Of a DNA stretch of 64,000 nucleotides, positions 8,706 through 23,403 are shown piece after piece. Position 1 is the first letter of the stretch. Each line of letters opens with the position of its first letter. The stretch spans positions 2,819,681 to 2,883,680 of the forward strand of contig NZ_JANFMV010000001.1 of the NCBI RefSeq assembly GCF_024385575.1, written 5' to 3'. The notes under the pieces were generated by a model. That model was not told where the DNA came from. It was given only the letters and a program-made list of their open reading frames with translations, and made no database searches. The DNA comes from Rhizobium sp. NRK18. Lineage in GTDB: Bacteria; Pseudomonadota; Alphaproteobacteria; Rhizobiales; Rhizobiaceae. The position numbers were made by a program, and so were the translations under genes.

Positions 8706-8888
8706 ATGTCCAACCGTTTTCGCCCTATCCATTCGGGCTTCGAAACCCTCCGCATCGCGGGCGACCGGCTTCACGCCGCTCGGTCCTATCACCAGTTCGG
8801 CGCTGTCGCCAACGAGCAACTGACCGCACGCGGCTACGGCCACATCACTCGACCCGCTGCCATTTTTGCTGATTTCCAGGAACGTTGA
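8706..8888 (+). CDS. Hypothetical small protein (60 aa)
   Basis: A 60-residue reading frame beginning MSNRFRPIHSGFETLRIAGDRLHAARSY, with a TTAGGAACCAAGG stretch ahead of its ATG. Composition is Arg/His/Ala rich with no membrane segment. It sits between the uracil-DNA glycosylase gene and another small gene on the same strand. No family recognised; reality rests on the RBS and a plausible start only. Confidence 0.42.
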   Translation: MSNRFRPIHSGFETLRIAGDRLHAARSYHQFGAVANEQLTARGYGHITRPAAIFADFQER

Positions 8889-8927
8889 GCCAACTGGCCG
8901 TTTCTGGAATGCCTGCGGCGAAGGAGA

Positions 8928-9089
8928 ATGACCTTGTTTAAACCCATCAGGGACATGTTGCACAGCTGGAACGAGCTGTCGGCGATCAATCAGGCCGTCA
9001 GGGCCTCGCAGGCGTTTGCCGACGAGCTTTCGTCGAAGGCCAAGCGCCGCAGCACCGTCAACGACCCGGCCGCCGCCGTTCCTCTTTGA
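8928..9089 (+). CDS. Hypothetical small protein (51-53 aa)
   Basis: Short basic/amphipathic protein (FKPIRDMLHSWNELSAINQ...SKAKRRSTV). The excellent AAGGAG at 8921-8926 nearly touches the ATG at 8928, whereas an in-frame TTG at 8934 lies 7 nt from it. The TTG may therefore be the true start, giving MFKPIRDML. The helical middle (AINQAVRASQAFADELSSKA) ends in a basic tail. Unknown function; it resembles the many short rhizobial proteins expressed alone. Confidence 0.5.
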   Translation: MTLFKPIRDMLHSWNELSAINQAVRASQAFADELSSKAKRRSTVNDPAAAVPL

Positions 9090-9141
9090 CGTTCTGGTCG
9101 GGGATTATTGTCCGGCGGTCGCTTTCTATGACGGGTCCGCC

Positions 9142-10077
9142 CTACCGTGCGCTACCCATGCTCTTCGCCTGATCGCCGCTCTGCAGCGCTGAATAGATCG
9201 TGTTGCGGGCGGCGACGCTGACCGCTGGCTTCGCCTGAGCCCATTCGAACGCCTCTTCCACATAATGGAACTTGACTGCCTGCCAGCGCATGTATTCGTC
9301 AACGAATGCCTCGCTGATCCACATCGGCGAACGGTTTGAGGTCCCCTGCCAGCCGATCAGTTCCGCCTTGATCGCATTGCGGAGGATCCGGCGCAGATGA
9401 GTCGTCGAGATCATGAAGGCTGCCGACATCTCCTCGATATCCACCGCACCAAGATCGAACCGGCCGTCCGCCGGTTTCAGACCGCCGATCTTCTGAATGA
9501 ATTCGTCGACCACGAGCCCGCCCGAAACGGTCCACAGGAAATGGCCCACGCGGTCCGTCGGGTGACGCCAGCGCGCGTCGGCAAGGCAGTTGCGCGCCAT
9601 TCTCGGCTGGGCAATGCAAAAAAGTTCGGGCTTCTCGAACAAGCTGGTCGCCCGTGATCCGCCGTCCATCGAATCGAGCGAGGAGAGATTGGCGCCATAC
9701 CAGAGAAACAGCAGGTAACTGCTGAAATCCGATGCCGCAAACCGGCGCGGACGCCGACGGCCGTCAGGTGTAACGTCGAGAACATGCTGGTAGGCGACCA
9801 GCTCGTCGATGAAGGCCAGCAGCGTGTTGCGGCTGACCACCTTCAACGGCAGCAGCAGATCCTTGATGTCCGTCAGCGTGAAACCGTCATCGGCGCGATC
9901 GAGTTCTTCCATGTAGAGGGCATAGGCCGCCTGGATCATCAGCCAGCGCTGGTGCGTCGCCATGGACAGAGTCAGCCGCGGCGAGCTTTCGAACATCGAC
10001 CGGCAAGTGGATGACCATTGCGCCAGGGCATTCAGGAAGGCGGGGTGCTGCGACAGCTCTTCGACACTCCGGGGCAT
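9142..10077 (-). CDS. Putative DNA-binding regulator (311 aa)
   Basis: Soluble 311-aa protein with two segments that look like helix-turn-helix units. One is TLTDIKDLLLPLKVVSRNTLLAFIDELVAY (about 67-96), followed by the wing-like basic DGRRRPRRFAASD. The other is IEEMSAAFMISTTHLRRILRNAIKAELIGW (about 213-242). No enzyme motif or membrane helix is present. The overall look is a MarR/GntR-like winged-helix regulator that is conserved in rhizobia but uncharacterised. It is transcribed away from the MFS transporter gene across a 365-bp gap, which could be a shared regulatory region. Regulatory role is inference from the HTH-like segments. Confidence 0.6.
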   Translation of the reverse strand: MPRSVEELSQHPAFLNALAQWSSTCRSMFESSPRLTLSMATHQRWLMIQAAYALYMEELDRADDGFTLTDIKDLLLPLKVVSRNTLLAFIDELVAYQHVLDVTPDGRRRPRRFAASDFSSYLLFLWYGANLSSLDSMDGGSRATSLFEKPELFCIAQPRMARNCLADARWRHPTDRVGHFLWTVSGGLVVDEFIQKIGGLKPADGRFDLGAVDIEEMSAAFMISTTHLRRILRNAIKAELIGWQGTSNRSPMWISEAFVDEYMRWQAVKFHYVEEAFEWAQAKPAVSVAARNTIYSALQSGDQAKSMGSAR

Positions 10078-10442
10078 CAGCGTCTATTCAACTCCAATCC
10101 AAAAATGAAATACGCCCGTCGGAACACCAATGGGCATGGGCAAATACCGTTTGAAAAAATCAGCGCGGTCCGAAAATCTCTGTGGCGATAGAGAACTTCT
10201 ACCGCGGTTTCCCAAAAAAAGCACATGGCCGCAATCCGCAGATGTTACGATCCGCGCGTCTCAGCACCGCCGGGCGGTGTCGCAATCCGGCCCATGGAGT
10301 TGGGCGCCACTTGATAGAATTGCATGGATTCCGAACCGGCGGTCTGAAAGCATCGGCAAGCCGGTTGACCTGCGCCCCCGCGCAATGATCCAATCGCACC
10401 AATTCGCGCAGACAGCCCCGCCGTAACAAGAAAGCGAACCGG
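10078..10442. other. Intergenic region between regulator and MFS genes
   Basis: No convincing gene is seen in these 365 bp. Several short frames exist but lack RBSs and composition. The region holds a small perfect palindrome, CACCGCC-G-GGCGGTG at 10265-10279, and A-tracts at about 10153-10158 and 10211-10217. Divergent promoters for the two neighbouring genes are expected here but I could not place them. Confidence 0.5.
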
Positions 10443-11681
10443 ATGCTCAATAGCCTCATTTCCGTTGCCAGCCTGATGGCTTCCACGCTGCTCATGATGA
10501 CCGGATACGGGCTGATGAACTACCTGGTTCAGATCCGCGCGCTGGCGGAAGGCTGGTCGACGCTTTCGATCTCGATCATCGCCACCGGCTATACATGCGG
10601 TTTCGTGGTCGCCGGGCTTGTCGTTCCGAAGCTCGTGCAGCGGGTCGGCCATGTGCGCGTCTTCGGTGCCGTGATCACCCTTTTGACCGTCTCCTGCCTC
10701 AGCTGCTCGCTCGTCGTCAACGAATTCGCATGGTTCGCCTTTCGCGGCCTCGCCGGCTTCGCCATCGCCGGCGCCTACATGATCATCGAAAGCTGGCTCA
10801 ACGAGCGGGTCAACAACGAGAATCGCGGCTCGCTGTTCTCCTTCTACATGGTGACGTCGCTGGTCGGTTCGATTGCCGGCCAGTATTTCGTGCCGCTCGG
10901 CGATCCGCTGACCACCGGCCTGTTCATCACCTGCGGCATCATCTTTTCGTTCGCGCTGCTGCCGACCACCTTGTCGAGCGCACAGTCGCCGATGCCGATC
11001 AGCCAGGGCAAGTTCGACCTGCCGAAGCTCTTCCGCCGCTCGCCGATCGCCTTCATCGGCTCGCTCTTGTCCGGCGCCCTCTGGGGCACCTGGGGCAGCC
11101 TCGGCGGCGTGTTCGCTCAGCGCATCGGCTTCACCACCGCCGAGGGCGCCACACTGCTGGCGGCCTGCCTTGCCGGCGGCGCGATCTTCCAGATCCCGAT
11201 CGGCCGCCTCTCCGACAAGTTCGACCGCCGTCTGGTGATGATCGGCTGCGGACTGATCGGCGGCCTTGCCTGCGTGGTGATGGGCCTCGTCGGCGCCAAC
11301 GTCGTCACCTACATCGCCGCCTTCGTCCTCGGCATCGGCCTCTTCCCGATCTACGCGCTCAATGCCGCGCATGCCAACGACCTCGCGGACCCTCAGGAAT
11401 ATGTGACAATCTCCAGCGGCATCATGATCCTCTACGGCCTCGGCACCGTCGGCGGACCCCTTCTCTCCGGCGTCGTGATGAACGCCACAGGGCCGATCGG
11501 CATGATCTGGCTGATGATGATCCTGTTCGTCATCTACGCCGCCTATGCCGCCTGGCGGCGCACCCGGCGCGCGGATCTCGAAGGCGTCGTCGACAAGACG
11601 GACTTCCAGGCGATGGCCGTTCCGATCAATGCCACCGATCCGGTCAACAGCCCCGGCTCGGCGCTCAGCGAAGAGATCTGA
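10443..11681 (+). CDS. MFS transporter, YcaD-like
   Basis: 412-aa inner-membrane carrier with about 12 hydrophobic helices. The signature loop between helices 2 and 3 is present as PKLVQRVGHVRVFG, and its repeat between helices 8 and 9 is GRLSDKFDRRLVMIGCG. A central cytoplasmic loop (SAQSPMPISQGKFDLPKLFRRSP) separates the two six-helix halves. The pattern fits the YcaD group of the major facilitator family, whose substrates are unknown. The C-terminus is a soluble tail. Convergent with the EamA gene, with only 6 bp between stop codons. Confidence 0.87.
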   Translation: MLNSLISVASLMASTLLMMTGYGLMNYLVQIRALAEGWSTLSISIIATGYTCGFVVAGLVVPKLVQRVGHVRVFGAVITLLTVSCLSCSLVVNEFAWFAFRGLAGFAIAGAYMIIESWLNERVNNENRGSLFSFYMVTSLVGSIAGQYFVPLGDPLTTGLFITCGIIFSFALLPTTLSSAQSPMPISQGKFDLPKLFRRSPIAFIGSLLSGALWGTWGSLGGVFAQRIGFTTAEGATLLAACLAGGAIFQIPIGRLSDKFDRRLVMIGCGLIGGLACVVMGLVGANVVTYIAAFVLGIGLFPIYALNAAHANDLADPQEYVTISSGIMILYGLGTVGGPLLSGVVMNATGPIGMIWLMMILFVIYAAYAAWRRTRRADLEGVVDKTDFQAMAVPINATDPVNSPGSALSEEI

Positions 11682-11687
11682 TCGCCG

Positions 11688-12626
11688 TCAGACCCGCTGC
11701 GCGCCCGCTTCGCGCGCCGCCCGGCGCTCGAGCCCGAGCTTGTGCTCGCGGTAGATGATGAAGATGCCGGCCGAGACGACGAAAACGGTGCCGATGATGG
11801 TGGTCAGCGTCGGCGCTTCGTCGAAGAGGAAGTAGGAGATCGCGATCCCCAGCAGGATCGACGAATAGTCGAACGGGGCGACGGTCGAAACATCGGCCTG
11901 GCGATAGCTCTCGGTCAGAAGGATCTGCCCTGCTCCGCCGAGGAAGCCGGACGCGATCAGCAGCGTGGCGTGGTTCCAGGAAAGGTGCGGCCAGCCGAAC
12001 GGAATGGTCGCCAGCGAAAACACAGCCGCCGTCAGCGAGAAATAGAGAACGATCGTCGCGGTCTTTTCCGAGCCCACCAGCTGGCGCACCTGCATCTGCG
12101 CGAGCGCCCCGAGGGTCGCCGACGCCAGCACGGCGAGCACGCCGAGTGCTGCCAGCGAGCCGAAGCCCTCGGACTGGAAAAGGGTGAGCTTCGGCCAGGA
12201 GATGATCATCACCCCGACCATGCCGAAGAAGACGGCCGTCCAGCGATAGACCCGCACCGTCTCGTGCAGCAGAAGCGCCGCGAACACCACCGCCAGCAGC
12301 GGCATGGCGTAACCGATGGCGATCGCCTCGGGCAGCGGCAGCAGCACCAGCCCGTAGAAGCCGAGCCCCATGGAGACGATGCCGAGGACGCCGCGCTTGA
12401 GGTGGCCCGCCGGATTGGCGGTCGCGAACGCGGTTCTCAGCGCGCCGCGATAGGCGAGATAGGAGAAGATCGGCACCATGGCGAAGGCCGAGCGGTAGAA
12501 AGTGATCTGACCGGTGGCGGCTGCGTCACCCACCGCCTTGATGCAGGTCTGCATGGCCACGAAGAAGACGACCGACAGCAATTTCAGAAGAATTCCCCGC
12601 ATGGGATTGAGGAGTTCGGCGCTCAT
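11688..12626 (-). CDS. DMT superfamily (EamA) transporter
   Basis: 312-aa inner-membrane protein with about ten hydrophobic helices arranged as two EamA repeats. Each half carries the family's helix pattern, for example QITFYRSAFAMVPIFSYLAYRG in the first half and SYRQADVSTVAPFDYSSILLGIAISYFLFDEAPTLTTIIG in the second. Members export metabolites or amino acids; the substrate cannot be told from sequence. The C-terminus is a charged tail (REHKLGLERRAAREAG). Convergent with the MFS gene. Confidence 0.88.
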   Translation of the reverse strand: MSAELLNPMRGILLKLLSVVFFVAMQTCIKAVGDAAATGQITFYRSAFAMVPIFSYLAYRGALRTAFATANPAGHLKRGVLGIVSMGLGFYGLVLLPLPEAIAIGYAMPLLAVVFAALLLHETVRVYRWTAVFFGMVGVMIISWPKLTLFQSEGFGSLAALGVLAVLASATLGALAQMQVRQLVGSEKTATIVLYFSLTAAVFSLATIPFGWPHLSWNHATLLIASGFLGGAGQILLTESYRQADVSTVAPFDYSSILLGIAISYFLFDEAPTLTTIIGTVFVVSAGIFIIYREHKLGLERRAAREAGAQRV

Positions 12627-12924
12627 GACTGGACTTCTTGATTGTATTTCGGGGCACCATGCGAAAGGCGGGCGATGGAAGGTGAGTTGTGCTCGTCAAA
12701 GGTCCTAAACCTTTGGGCAGGTTTTTCCAGCCCAAAGAAAAGAAAACCTGGCGCCGTTGCCGGATATTTCCCGCATGCGGACTGTCAGGAACTTTTTCAT
12801 GGCGAATGAATAAAATTTTAGCTTTGGTTCAGACTTTCATGGGAACATCGGCGAGCGAAATAAAGATTCCGAAGGGAAGCTGCCTTCCAAGGAATTCCAA
12901 ACGGGAACCACTCCAGGATTTCTT

Positions 12925-15573
12925 ATGCGAACAGATACGGGCCAGGTCATTCGTCTGGCAGACTACCAGCCGACAGATTTCGTTCTTGAGCGCGTTGACC
13001 TGACGTTCGAACTGGATCCAACCGAGACGAAGGTCGAGGCGCGGCTGATCTTCCATCGCCGCGAAGGCACGGATCCCGCAGCACCGCTGGTGCTCGACGG
13101 CGACAGCCTCGCGCTCCAGGGCCTCTTGATCGACCAGATCGAGCTTGACGCCGAACGCTACACCGCGACCCCGGACCGGCTCGAGGTCAGGGGCCTGCCG
13201 GCGGCAGAGCCGTTCGAGATCTGCGTCACCACAATCATCAACCCGGAAGCCAACACGCAGCTGATGGGCCTCTACCGGACCAACGGCATCTATTGCACGC
13301 AGTGCGAGGCGGAAGGTTTTCGCCGGATCACCTATTTCCCCGATCGGCCCGACGTCCTGGCGCTCTACACGGTCAACATCATCGCCGACAAGCAGGCCAA
13401 TCCGCTGCTTCTGTCGAACGGCAATTTCCTCGGCGGCGCCGGCTTCGGGCCGGACAAGCATTTCGCCGCCTGGTTCGATCCGCACCCGAAGCCGAGCTAC
13501 CTGTTTGCGCTGGTCGCCGGCGATCTCGGCGTTGTCGAAGACACGTTCACCACCATGACCGGCCGCGAGGTCGCGCTGAAGATCTATGTCGAGCACGGCA
13601 AGGAGCCGCGCGCCGCCTATGCCATGGACGCGCTGAAGCGTTCGATGAAGTGGGATGAGGAGCGCTTCGGTCGCGAATACGATCTCGACATCTTCATGAT
13701 CGTCGCCGTCTCCGACTTCAACATGGGCGCCATGGAGAACAAGGGGCTCAACGTCTTCAACGACAAGTACATCCTTGCAGATCCGGAAACGGCGACCGAT
13801 GCCGACTACGCCAATATCGAGGCGATCATCGCGCATGAATATTTCCACAACTGGACCGGCAACCGCATCACCTGCCGCGACTGGTTCCAGCTGTGCCTCA
13901 AGGAAGGCCTGACGGTCTATCGCGATCACGAGTTTTCCGCCGACCAGCGCTCGCGCGCCGTCAAGCGCATCGCCGAGGTCCGTCACCTCAGAGCCGAGCA
14001 GTTCCCGGAAGATGCCGGGCCGCTTGCCCATCCGGTAAGGCCGACGACCTATCGCGAGATCAACAACTTCTACACGACGACCGTCTACGAGAAGGGGTCC
14101 GAAGTCACCCGGATGATCTCGACCATCCTCGGCCCCGACCTCTTCAAGAAGGGCATGGACATCTATTTCGACCGCCACGACGGCGAAGCGACCACCGTCG
14201 AGACCTTCGTCAAATGCTTCGAGGATGCCAGCGGCCGCGATCTCGGCCAGTTTTCGCTGTGGTACAATCAAGCCGGCACGCCCCTCGTCACGGCTTCGGC
14301 GGAATATGACGCAGCCAGGAAGACCTTCTCGCTGTCGCTCGAGCAGATGATCCCGGCCACGCCTGGCCAGCCGAACAAGTCGCCCGCGCATATCCCGCTG
14401 AAATTCGCGCTGATCCTGCCGAACGGCGGCATTGCCGAGCCGTCGAAGGTCACCGGCGCGACCGTGACCGACGACGTGCTGCATCTCGTGAAGCGCAAGC
14501 AGAAGGTGGTGTTCTCCGGCATCTCGGCCCGCCCTGTCCTGTCGCTGAACCGCGGTTTCTCGGCCCCGGTCAACCTGCATTTCCCGATGCCGGTTCCCGA
14601 CCTCATCCACATCGCCCGCCACGACACCGACCTCTTCGCCCGCTGGCAGGCGATTACCGACATCGCCCTGTCGATCCTCACGGCTGCCGCCAGGGATGTC
14701 CGCGCCGGACAGCCGGCAAGCTGCGACCCGGCGCTGATCGACACGCTCTATGCCATCGCATCCGACGACACGCTGGAGCCGGCCTTCCGGGCCCAGGCGC
14801 TGTTGCTGCCGACCGAATCCGACATTGCCCGCGAACTCGGCGCCGACAACGATCCGGATGCGATCCACGCCGCCCGCGTCGCCGTCATTGCAGCGATCGC
14901 CAGCCATGATCCGGCGCGCTTCGTCTCGCTCTACGAGGCGATGGAAACCTCCGGCGCCTTCAGCCCCGACGCGGCCAGCGCCGGCAAGCGCGCACTTCGC
15001 AACTGCGCCCTCACCTATCTCGCCCATGCCGAGGCGTCCCCTCAGCGTGTCGCCGCCGCTTTTGCCGGGGCCAACAACATGACCGAGCTCGCGCACGCGC
15101 TGAGCCTGCTCGTGCATGCCTATCCGGATGCCGACGAGACGCGCCAGGCGCTCGAAACCTTCAAGGACCGCTTCCAGGACAACGCGCTCGTCATCGACAA
15201 GTGGTTCTCGATCCAGGCGACAGCGCCCGGCGACGCCGCGCTGTCTCGCGTCAAGGCGCTCAAGGCCGACCCGCTCTTCAATGCCGGCAACCCGAATCGC
15301 GTCCGCTCCCTGATCGGCTCGTTCGCCTTCGGCAACCCGACGGGCTTCAACCGCAAGGACGGCGCCGGATACGATTTCCTCGCCTCCGAGATCCTCGCGA
15401 TCGACGGCAAGAACCCGCAGCTTGCCTCCCGTCTCCTGACCTCGATGCGATCCTGGCAATCGCTGGAGGCGACGCGCAGCGCGCATGCCCGCGCCGCCCT
15501 CGAAAGGATCGAAGCGGCGAGCGGCCTTTCGACCGATGTCCGCGACATCGTCGAGCGCATGCTGAAGGCCTGA
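12925..15573 (+). CDS. pepN: Aminopeptidase N
   Basis: 882-aa cytosolic M1 zinc metallopeptidase that removes N-terminal residues from peptides. The exopeptidase motif GAMEN is at 268-272. The zinc site is HEYFH at 304-308, with the third ligand Glu327 in CLKEGLTVY; the YEKGSEV segment carries the conserved catalytic Tyr. Length and the domain order (beta-sandwich, thermolysin-like, barrel-like, long helical C-domain) match bacterial PepN. All catalytic residues are present. Monocistronic, transcribed toward the PleC-like kinase gene. Confidence 0.95.
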   Translation: MRTDTGQVIRLADYQPTDFVLERVDLTFELDPTETKVEARLIFHRREGTDPAAPLVLDGDSLALQGLLIDQIELDAERYTATPDRLEVRGLPAAEPFEICVTTIINPEANTQLMGLYRTNGIYCTQCEAEGFRRITYFPDRPDVLALYTVNIIADKQANPLLLSNGNFLGGAGFGPDKHFAAWFDPHPKPSYLFALVAGDLGVVEDTFTTMTGREVALKIYVEHGKEPRAAYAMDALKRSMKWDEERFGREYDLDIFMIVAVSDFNMGAMENKGLNVFNDKYILADPETATDADYANIEAIIAHEYFHNWTGNRITCRDWFQLCLKEGLTVYRDHEFSADQRSRAVKRIAEVRHLRAEQFPEDAGPLAHPVRPTTYREINNFYTTTVYEKGSEVTRMISTILGPDLFKKGMDIYFDRHDGEATTVETFVKCFEDASGRDLGQFSLWYNQAGTPLVTASAEYDAARKTFSLSLEQMIPATPGQPNKSPAHIPLKFALILPNGGIAEPSKVTGATVTDDVLHLVKRKQKVVFSGISARPVLSLNRGFSAPVNLHFPMPVPDLIHIARHDTDLFARWQAITDIALSILTAAARDVRAGQPASCDPALIDTLYAIASDDTLEPAFRAQALLLPTESDIARELGADNDPDAIHAARVAVIAAIASHDPARFVSLYEAMETSGAFSPDAASAGKRALRNCALTYLAHAEASPQRVAAAFAGANNMTELAHALSLLVHAYPDADETRQALETFKDRFQDNALVIDKWFSIQATAPGDAALSRVKALKADPLFNAGNPNRVRSLIGSFAFGNPTGFNRKDGAGYDFLASEILAIDGKNPQLASRLLTSMRSWQSLEATRSAHARAALERIEAASGLSTDVRDIVERMLKA

Positions 15574-15617
15574 TCGAGGCCCTCGGCAGAGGCCGGAGAC
15601 GCTCGCCAAACATCTGT

Positions 15618-15788
15618 GATTCCCGCCTCCCCTCGCCTTGACAGGCGCGGGTCGGAGCCTGCAGCGCAGGGCTCCCGAAAAAATGCGAGTCATAACAAGC
15701 GGTTAAAAAATCGTTACTTTTTGGGCTGGACTTCCCGAATCACCTTTGATTCCATGGACCCAGATTCGCATGGCAGTTCTTGCGAATC
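15618..15788. promoter_or_regulatory. GANTC (CcrM) cluster and CtrA-like box upstream of PleC-like gene
   Basis: Six GANTC sites start at 15618, 15687, 15737, 15748, 15763 and 15784. TTAA-N7-TTAC at 15703-15717 differs by one base from the TTAA-N7-TTAA core bound by CtrA. Both are standard cell-cycle control signals in Alphaproteobacteria. Together with the kinase downstream they suggest methylation- and CtrA-dependent transcription; that is inference. Confidence 0.5.
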
Positions 15789-15814
15789 GTGCGGGGAACC
15801 AGGGCAGGCAAAGA

Positions 15815-21104
<5,290 letters not shown>

Positions 21105-21154
21105 GCCATTCCTCCCTCAGCCGGTATAGCAGCCGGGAACGGCGATTGCGACCG

Positions 21155-22567
21155 TCAGGACCTGGCGGCGGGGAAAATCATCGTCACGGTCAGACCCTTC
21201 GCGGCCTCGGCGTCCGGTTCCGTATCGGACAGTTCTAGCCGCCCGCCATGCAGCAGCATGACCGCTTCGACCAGCGAGAGGCCGAGACCGGTGCCCGGCT
21301 TCGTACGGCTCTCGTCCAAGCGGACGAAGCGCTTGACGACATCGTCACGACGGTCGGCAGGGATGCCCGGTCCGTGGTCGGCAACGGAGAGACGGATTTC
21401 GCCGCCGTCGCTGACGGCCCGCACGCAAATCTTGCGCTCGCCCTCGCCTTCAACGGCGTATTTGATGGCATTGTCCATCAGATTGGTGAGTGCCTGGCCG
21501 ATCAGCTCGCGATTGCCGAGCAGCGAGAGCTTTTCGGCGATATCGGTCTCCAGCGCCAGTCCCAAATCCTCCGCCACGGGTTCGTAAAGTTCGGCGCTGT
21601 CGGCGACGATCTCGGCGAGGTCAACGGGGCTCATCTCGGCGGCGACCGAACCGGCCTCGACGCGGGAAATCATCAGGAGCGCATTGAAAGTGCGGATCAG
21701 CTGGTCGGATTCGGCGATGATTCCTTCCAGCGCGTGCTGGCGGGCTTCCGGCTCCGGATTGGCAAGCGCATCGGCCGCCTTGTTGCGCAGCCGGGTCAGC
21801 GGCGTCTTCAGGTCATGGGCGATGTTGTCGGACACCTGCCGCAGGCCTTCGTTGAGCTTGGCGATCCGGCCGATCATCGCATTCAGCGACACCGACAGCC
21901 GGTCGAATTCGTCGCCGGAGCCGGATTCCGGCAGCCGCTGCGTCAGGTCGCCGGCCATGATCTTCTTGCTTGCCGCCGACATCCGGTCGATGCGTTTGAG
22001 CGCATTGCGGCCGATGCCGAACCAGATCAGCACCGCGCCGGCCCCCATGATCGCCAGCGCCAGCATCAGCGCCCGGCGCACGAGATAGCGCAACCGCTGC
22101 GGTTCGCCGAGATCGCGGGCGATCAGGATGCGCAGCCCGTTGTCGAGCACGAAGACATAGCCGACGGCGACATGCTGCGGCTTCTTCACATCGTCATCGG
22201 CATAGCGCGTGTAGCGGAACGGATGATCGACCCAGCCGGTCGCGTCGAGGACACCCGGATCGACGGCTTGGACGTTGCCGGCCAGCACCTGACCGACCGG
22301 CCCGGCGATGACGTAAAGATTGGCGCCCGGCTGGCGGGCGCGACGCTCGATGGTCTTCAGGATGCCGTTGACCCCTGCCCGCGCATAGATCTCGCTGAAA
22401 TCCTTGATCTCGTCGGCAAGCGATTCCTGCACCTGCCGGCCGATCAGCTGGCCGGACATCGACGTCACATAGAAGACGAGCACGGCGGCGCAGAGACCGA
22501 ACAGCAGGATATAAAGCGCAGAGAGCCTGACGGCAGTCGAGCGGAAGAGCAGCACCAGTCGCGCCAT
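21155..22567 (-). CDS. Sensor histidine kinase, HAMP type
   Basis: 470-aa inner-membrane sensor. TM1 is about residues 12-35, a periplasmic loop about 36-165, and TM2 about 165-187 (ALMLALAIMGAGAVLIWFGIG). A HAMP domain (KRIDRMSAASKKIMAGDLTQRLP) follows, then HisKA with NIAHDLKTPLTRL (phospho-His 251) and HATPase with NAIKYA, DHGPGIP and GTGLGLSLVEAV. All catalytic boxes are present. It starts 7 bp after its response regulator, so the pair is one operon. The genomic place next to degP suggests envelope-stress control, but this is inference. Confidence 0.9.
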   Translation of the reverse strand: MARLVLLFRSTAVRLSALYILLFGLCAAVLVFYVTSMSGQLIGRQVQESLADEIKDFSEIYARAGVNGILKTIERRARQPGANLYVIAGPVGQVLAGNVQAVDPGVLDATGWVDHPFRYTRYADDDVKKPQHVAVGYVFVLDNGLRILIARDLGEPQRLRYLVRRALMLALAIMGAGAVLIWFGIGRNALKRIDRMSAASKKIMAGDLTQRLPESGSGDEFDRLSVSLNAMIGRIAKLNEGLRQVSDNIAHDLKTPLTRLRNKAADALANPEPEARQHALEGIIAESDQLIRTFNALLMISRVEAGSVAAEMSPVDLAEIVADSAELYEPVAEDLGLALETDIAEKLSLLGNRELIGQALTNLMDNAIKYAVEGEGERKICVRAVSDGGEIRLSVADHGPGIPADRRDDVVKRFVRLDESRTKPGTGLGLSLVEAVMLLHGGRLELSDTEPDAEAAKGLTVTMIFPAARS

Positions 22568-22574
22568 GCGGACG

Positions 22575-23324
22575 TTATCCTTCGTCCCGGATCATGTAGC
22601 CGGCGCCGCGGATGGTCTTCAGGAGCGGCCGGTCGAAATCCTTCTCGATCTTGGAGCGAAGCCGCGAGACATGCACGTCGATGACATTGGTCTGCGGATC
22701 GAAATGATAATCCCAGACGTTTTCCAGGAGCATGGTGCGGGTCACCACCTGGCCGGCATTCTTCATGAGATATTCGAGGAGACGGAACTCGCGCGGCTGC
22801 AGCAGGATCTCCTTGCCGTCGCGGCGCACCTGATGGGACAGGCGGTCGAGCTCGAGGTCGCCGACGCGGTAGACCATGTCCTGTTCCGGTGTGCCCTTGC
22901 GGCGTCCGAGAACTTCGACACGGGCGAGCAGCTCGGAGAAGGCATAGGGCTTTGGCAGATAGTCGTCGCCGCCGGCGCGAAGGCCGGTGACGCGGTCGTC
23001 GACCTGACCGAGCGCGGAGAGGATCAGGACCGGCGTATGGATGCCCTTGCGGCGCAGCTCGCTGATCACCGACAGACCGTCGCGGCGCGGCAGCATGCGG
23101 TCGATCAGAAGCACGTCATACGGGTTCTCGGATGCCATGAACAGGCCGCTTTCGCCGTCGCTGGCATGGTCGGCCACAATACCGGTTTCCCGGAATGCCT
23201 TGACCAGGTAGGCGGCAGCCTCCAGGTCGTCTTCAATCAGCAGAATCTTCATGTGCGCGACATTAGCCGGTCTTCCGGTCTCCGCACAGTCCTTCTCGAT
23301 GGTGACGATTTCAACCTCAGACAT
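22575..23324 (-). CDS. OmpR-family response regulator
   Basis: 249-aa two-component regulator: receiver domain with phospho-acceptor Asp75 in LLIDRMLPRRDG and the Lys of LPKPYAFSELLARVE, then a winged-helix DNA-binding domain (LQPREFRLLEYLMKNAGQVVTRTMLLENVW...NVIDVHVSRLRSKI). The start at 23324 has GGAG 7 nt upstream; an internal ATG at 23252 (MKILLIEDD, the usual beginning of this family) lacks an RBS. The gene lies downstream of degP past a strong terminator and is partnered with the adjacent kinase. Confidence 0.9.
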   Translation of the reverse strand: MSEVEIVTIEKDCAETGRPANVAHMKILLIEDDLEAAAYLVKAFRETGIVADHASDGESGLFMASENPYDVLLIDRMLPRRDGLSVISELRRKGIHTPVLILSALGQVDDRVTGLRAGGDDYLPKPYAFSELLARVEVLGRRKGTPEQDMVYRVGDLELDRLSHQVRRDGKEILLQPREFRLLEYLMKNAGQVVTRTMLLENVWDYHFDPQTNVIDVHVSRLRSKIEKDFDRPLLKTIRGAGYMIRDEG

Positions 23325-23348
23325 CCGCTCACTCCATTCTCCGCAACG

Positions 23349-23386
23349 AAAAAGGCGCCGCGCAGCGGTTGGTGCTGCGCGACGCC
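23349..23386 (-). terminator. Rho-independent terminator of degP
   Basis: Read on the minus strand, GGCGTCGCGCAGC pairs with GCTGCGCGGCGCC (one mismatch) around a 7-nt loop and is followed by TTTTT. It begins 18 bp after the degP stop and separates degP from the response-regulator gene. Confidence 0.8.
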
Positions 23387-23403
23387 CGGTGTGTCGGAAC
23401 CGA

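Noticed and set aside
10130..10426. 98-codon plus-strand frame before the MFS gene
   Set aside because: No RBS, non-conserved-looking Arg/Ser-rich product, overlaps the likely promoter region.
15655..15686. Hairpin GGAGCCTGC...GCAGGGCTCC after pepN as a terminator
   Set aside because: It is followed by an A-run, not a T-run, on the plus strand, and is bulged.
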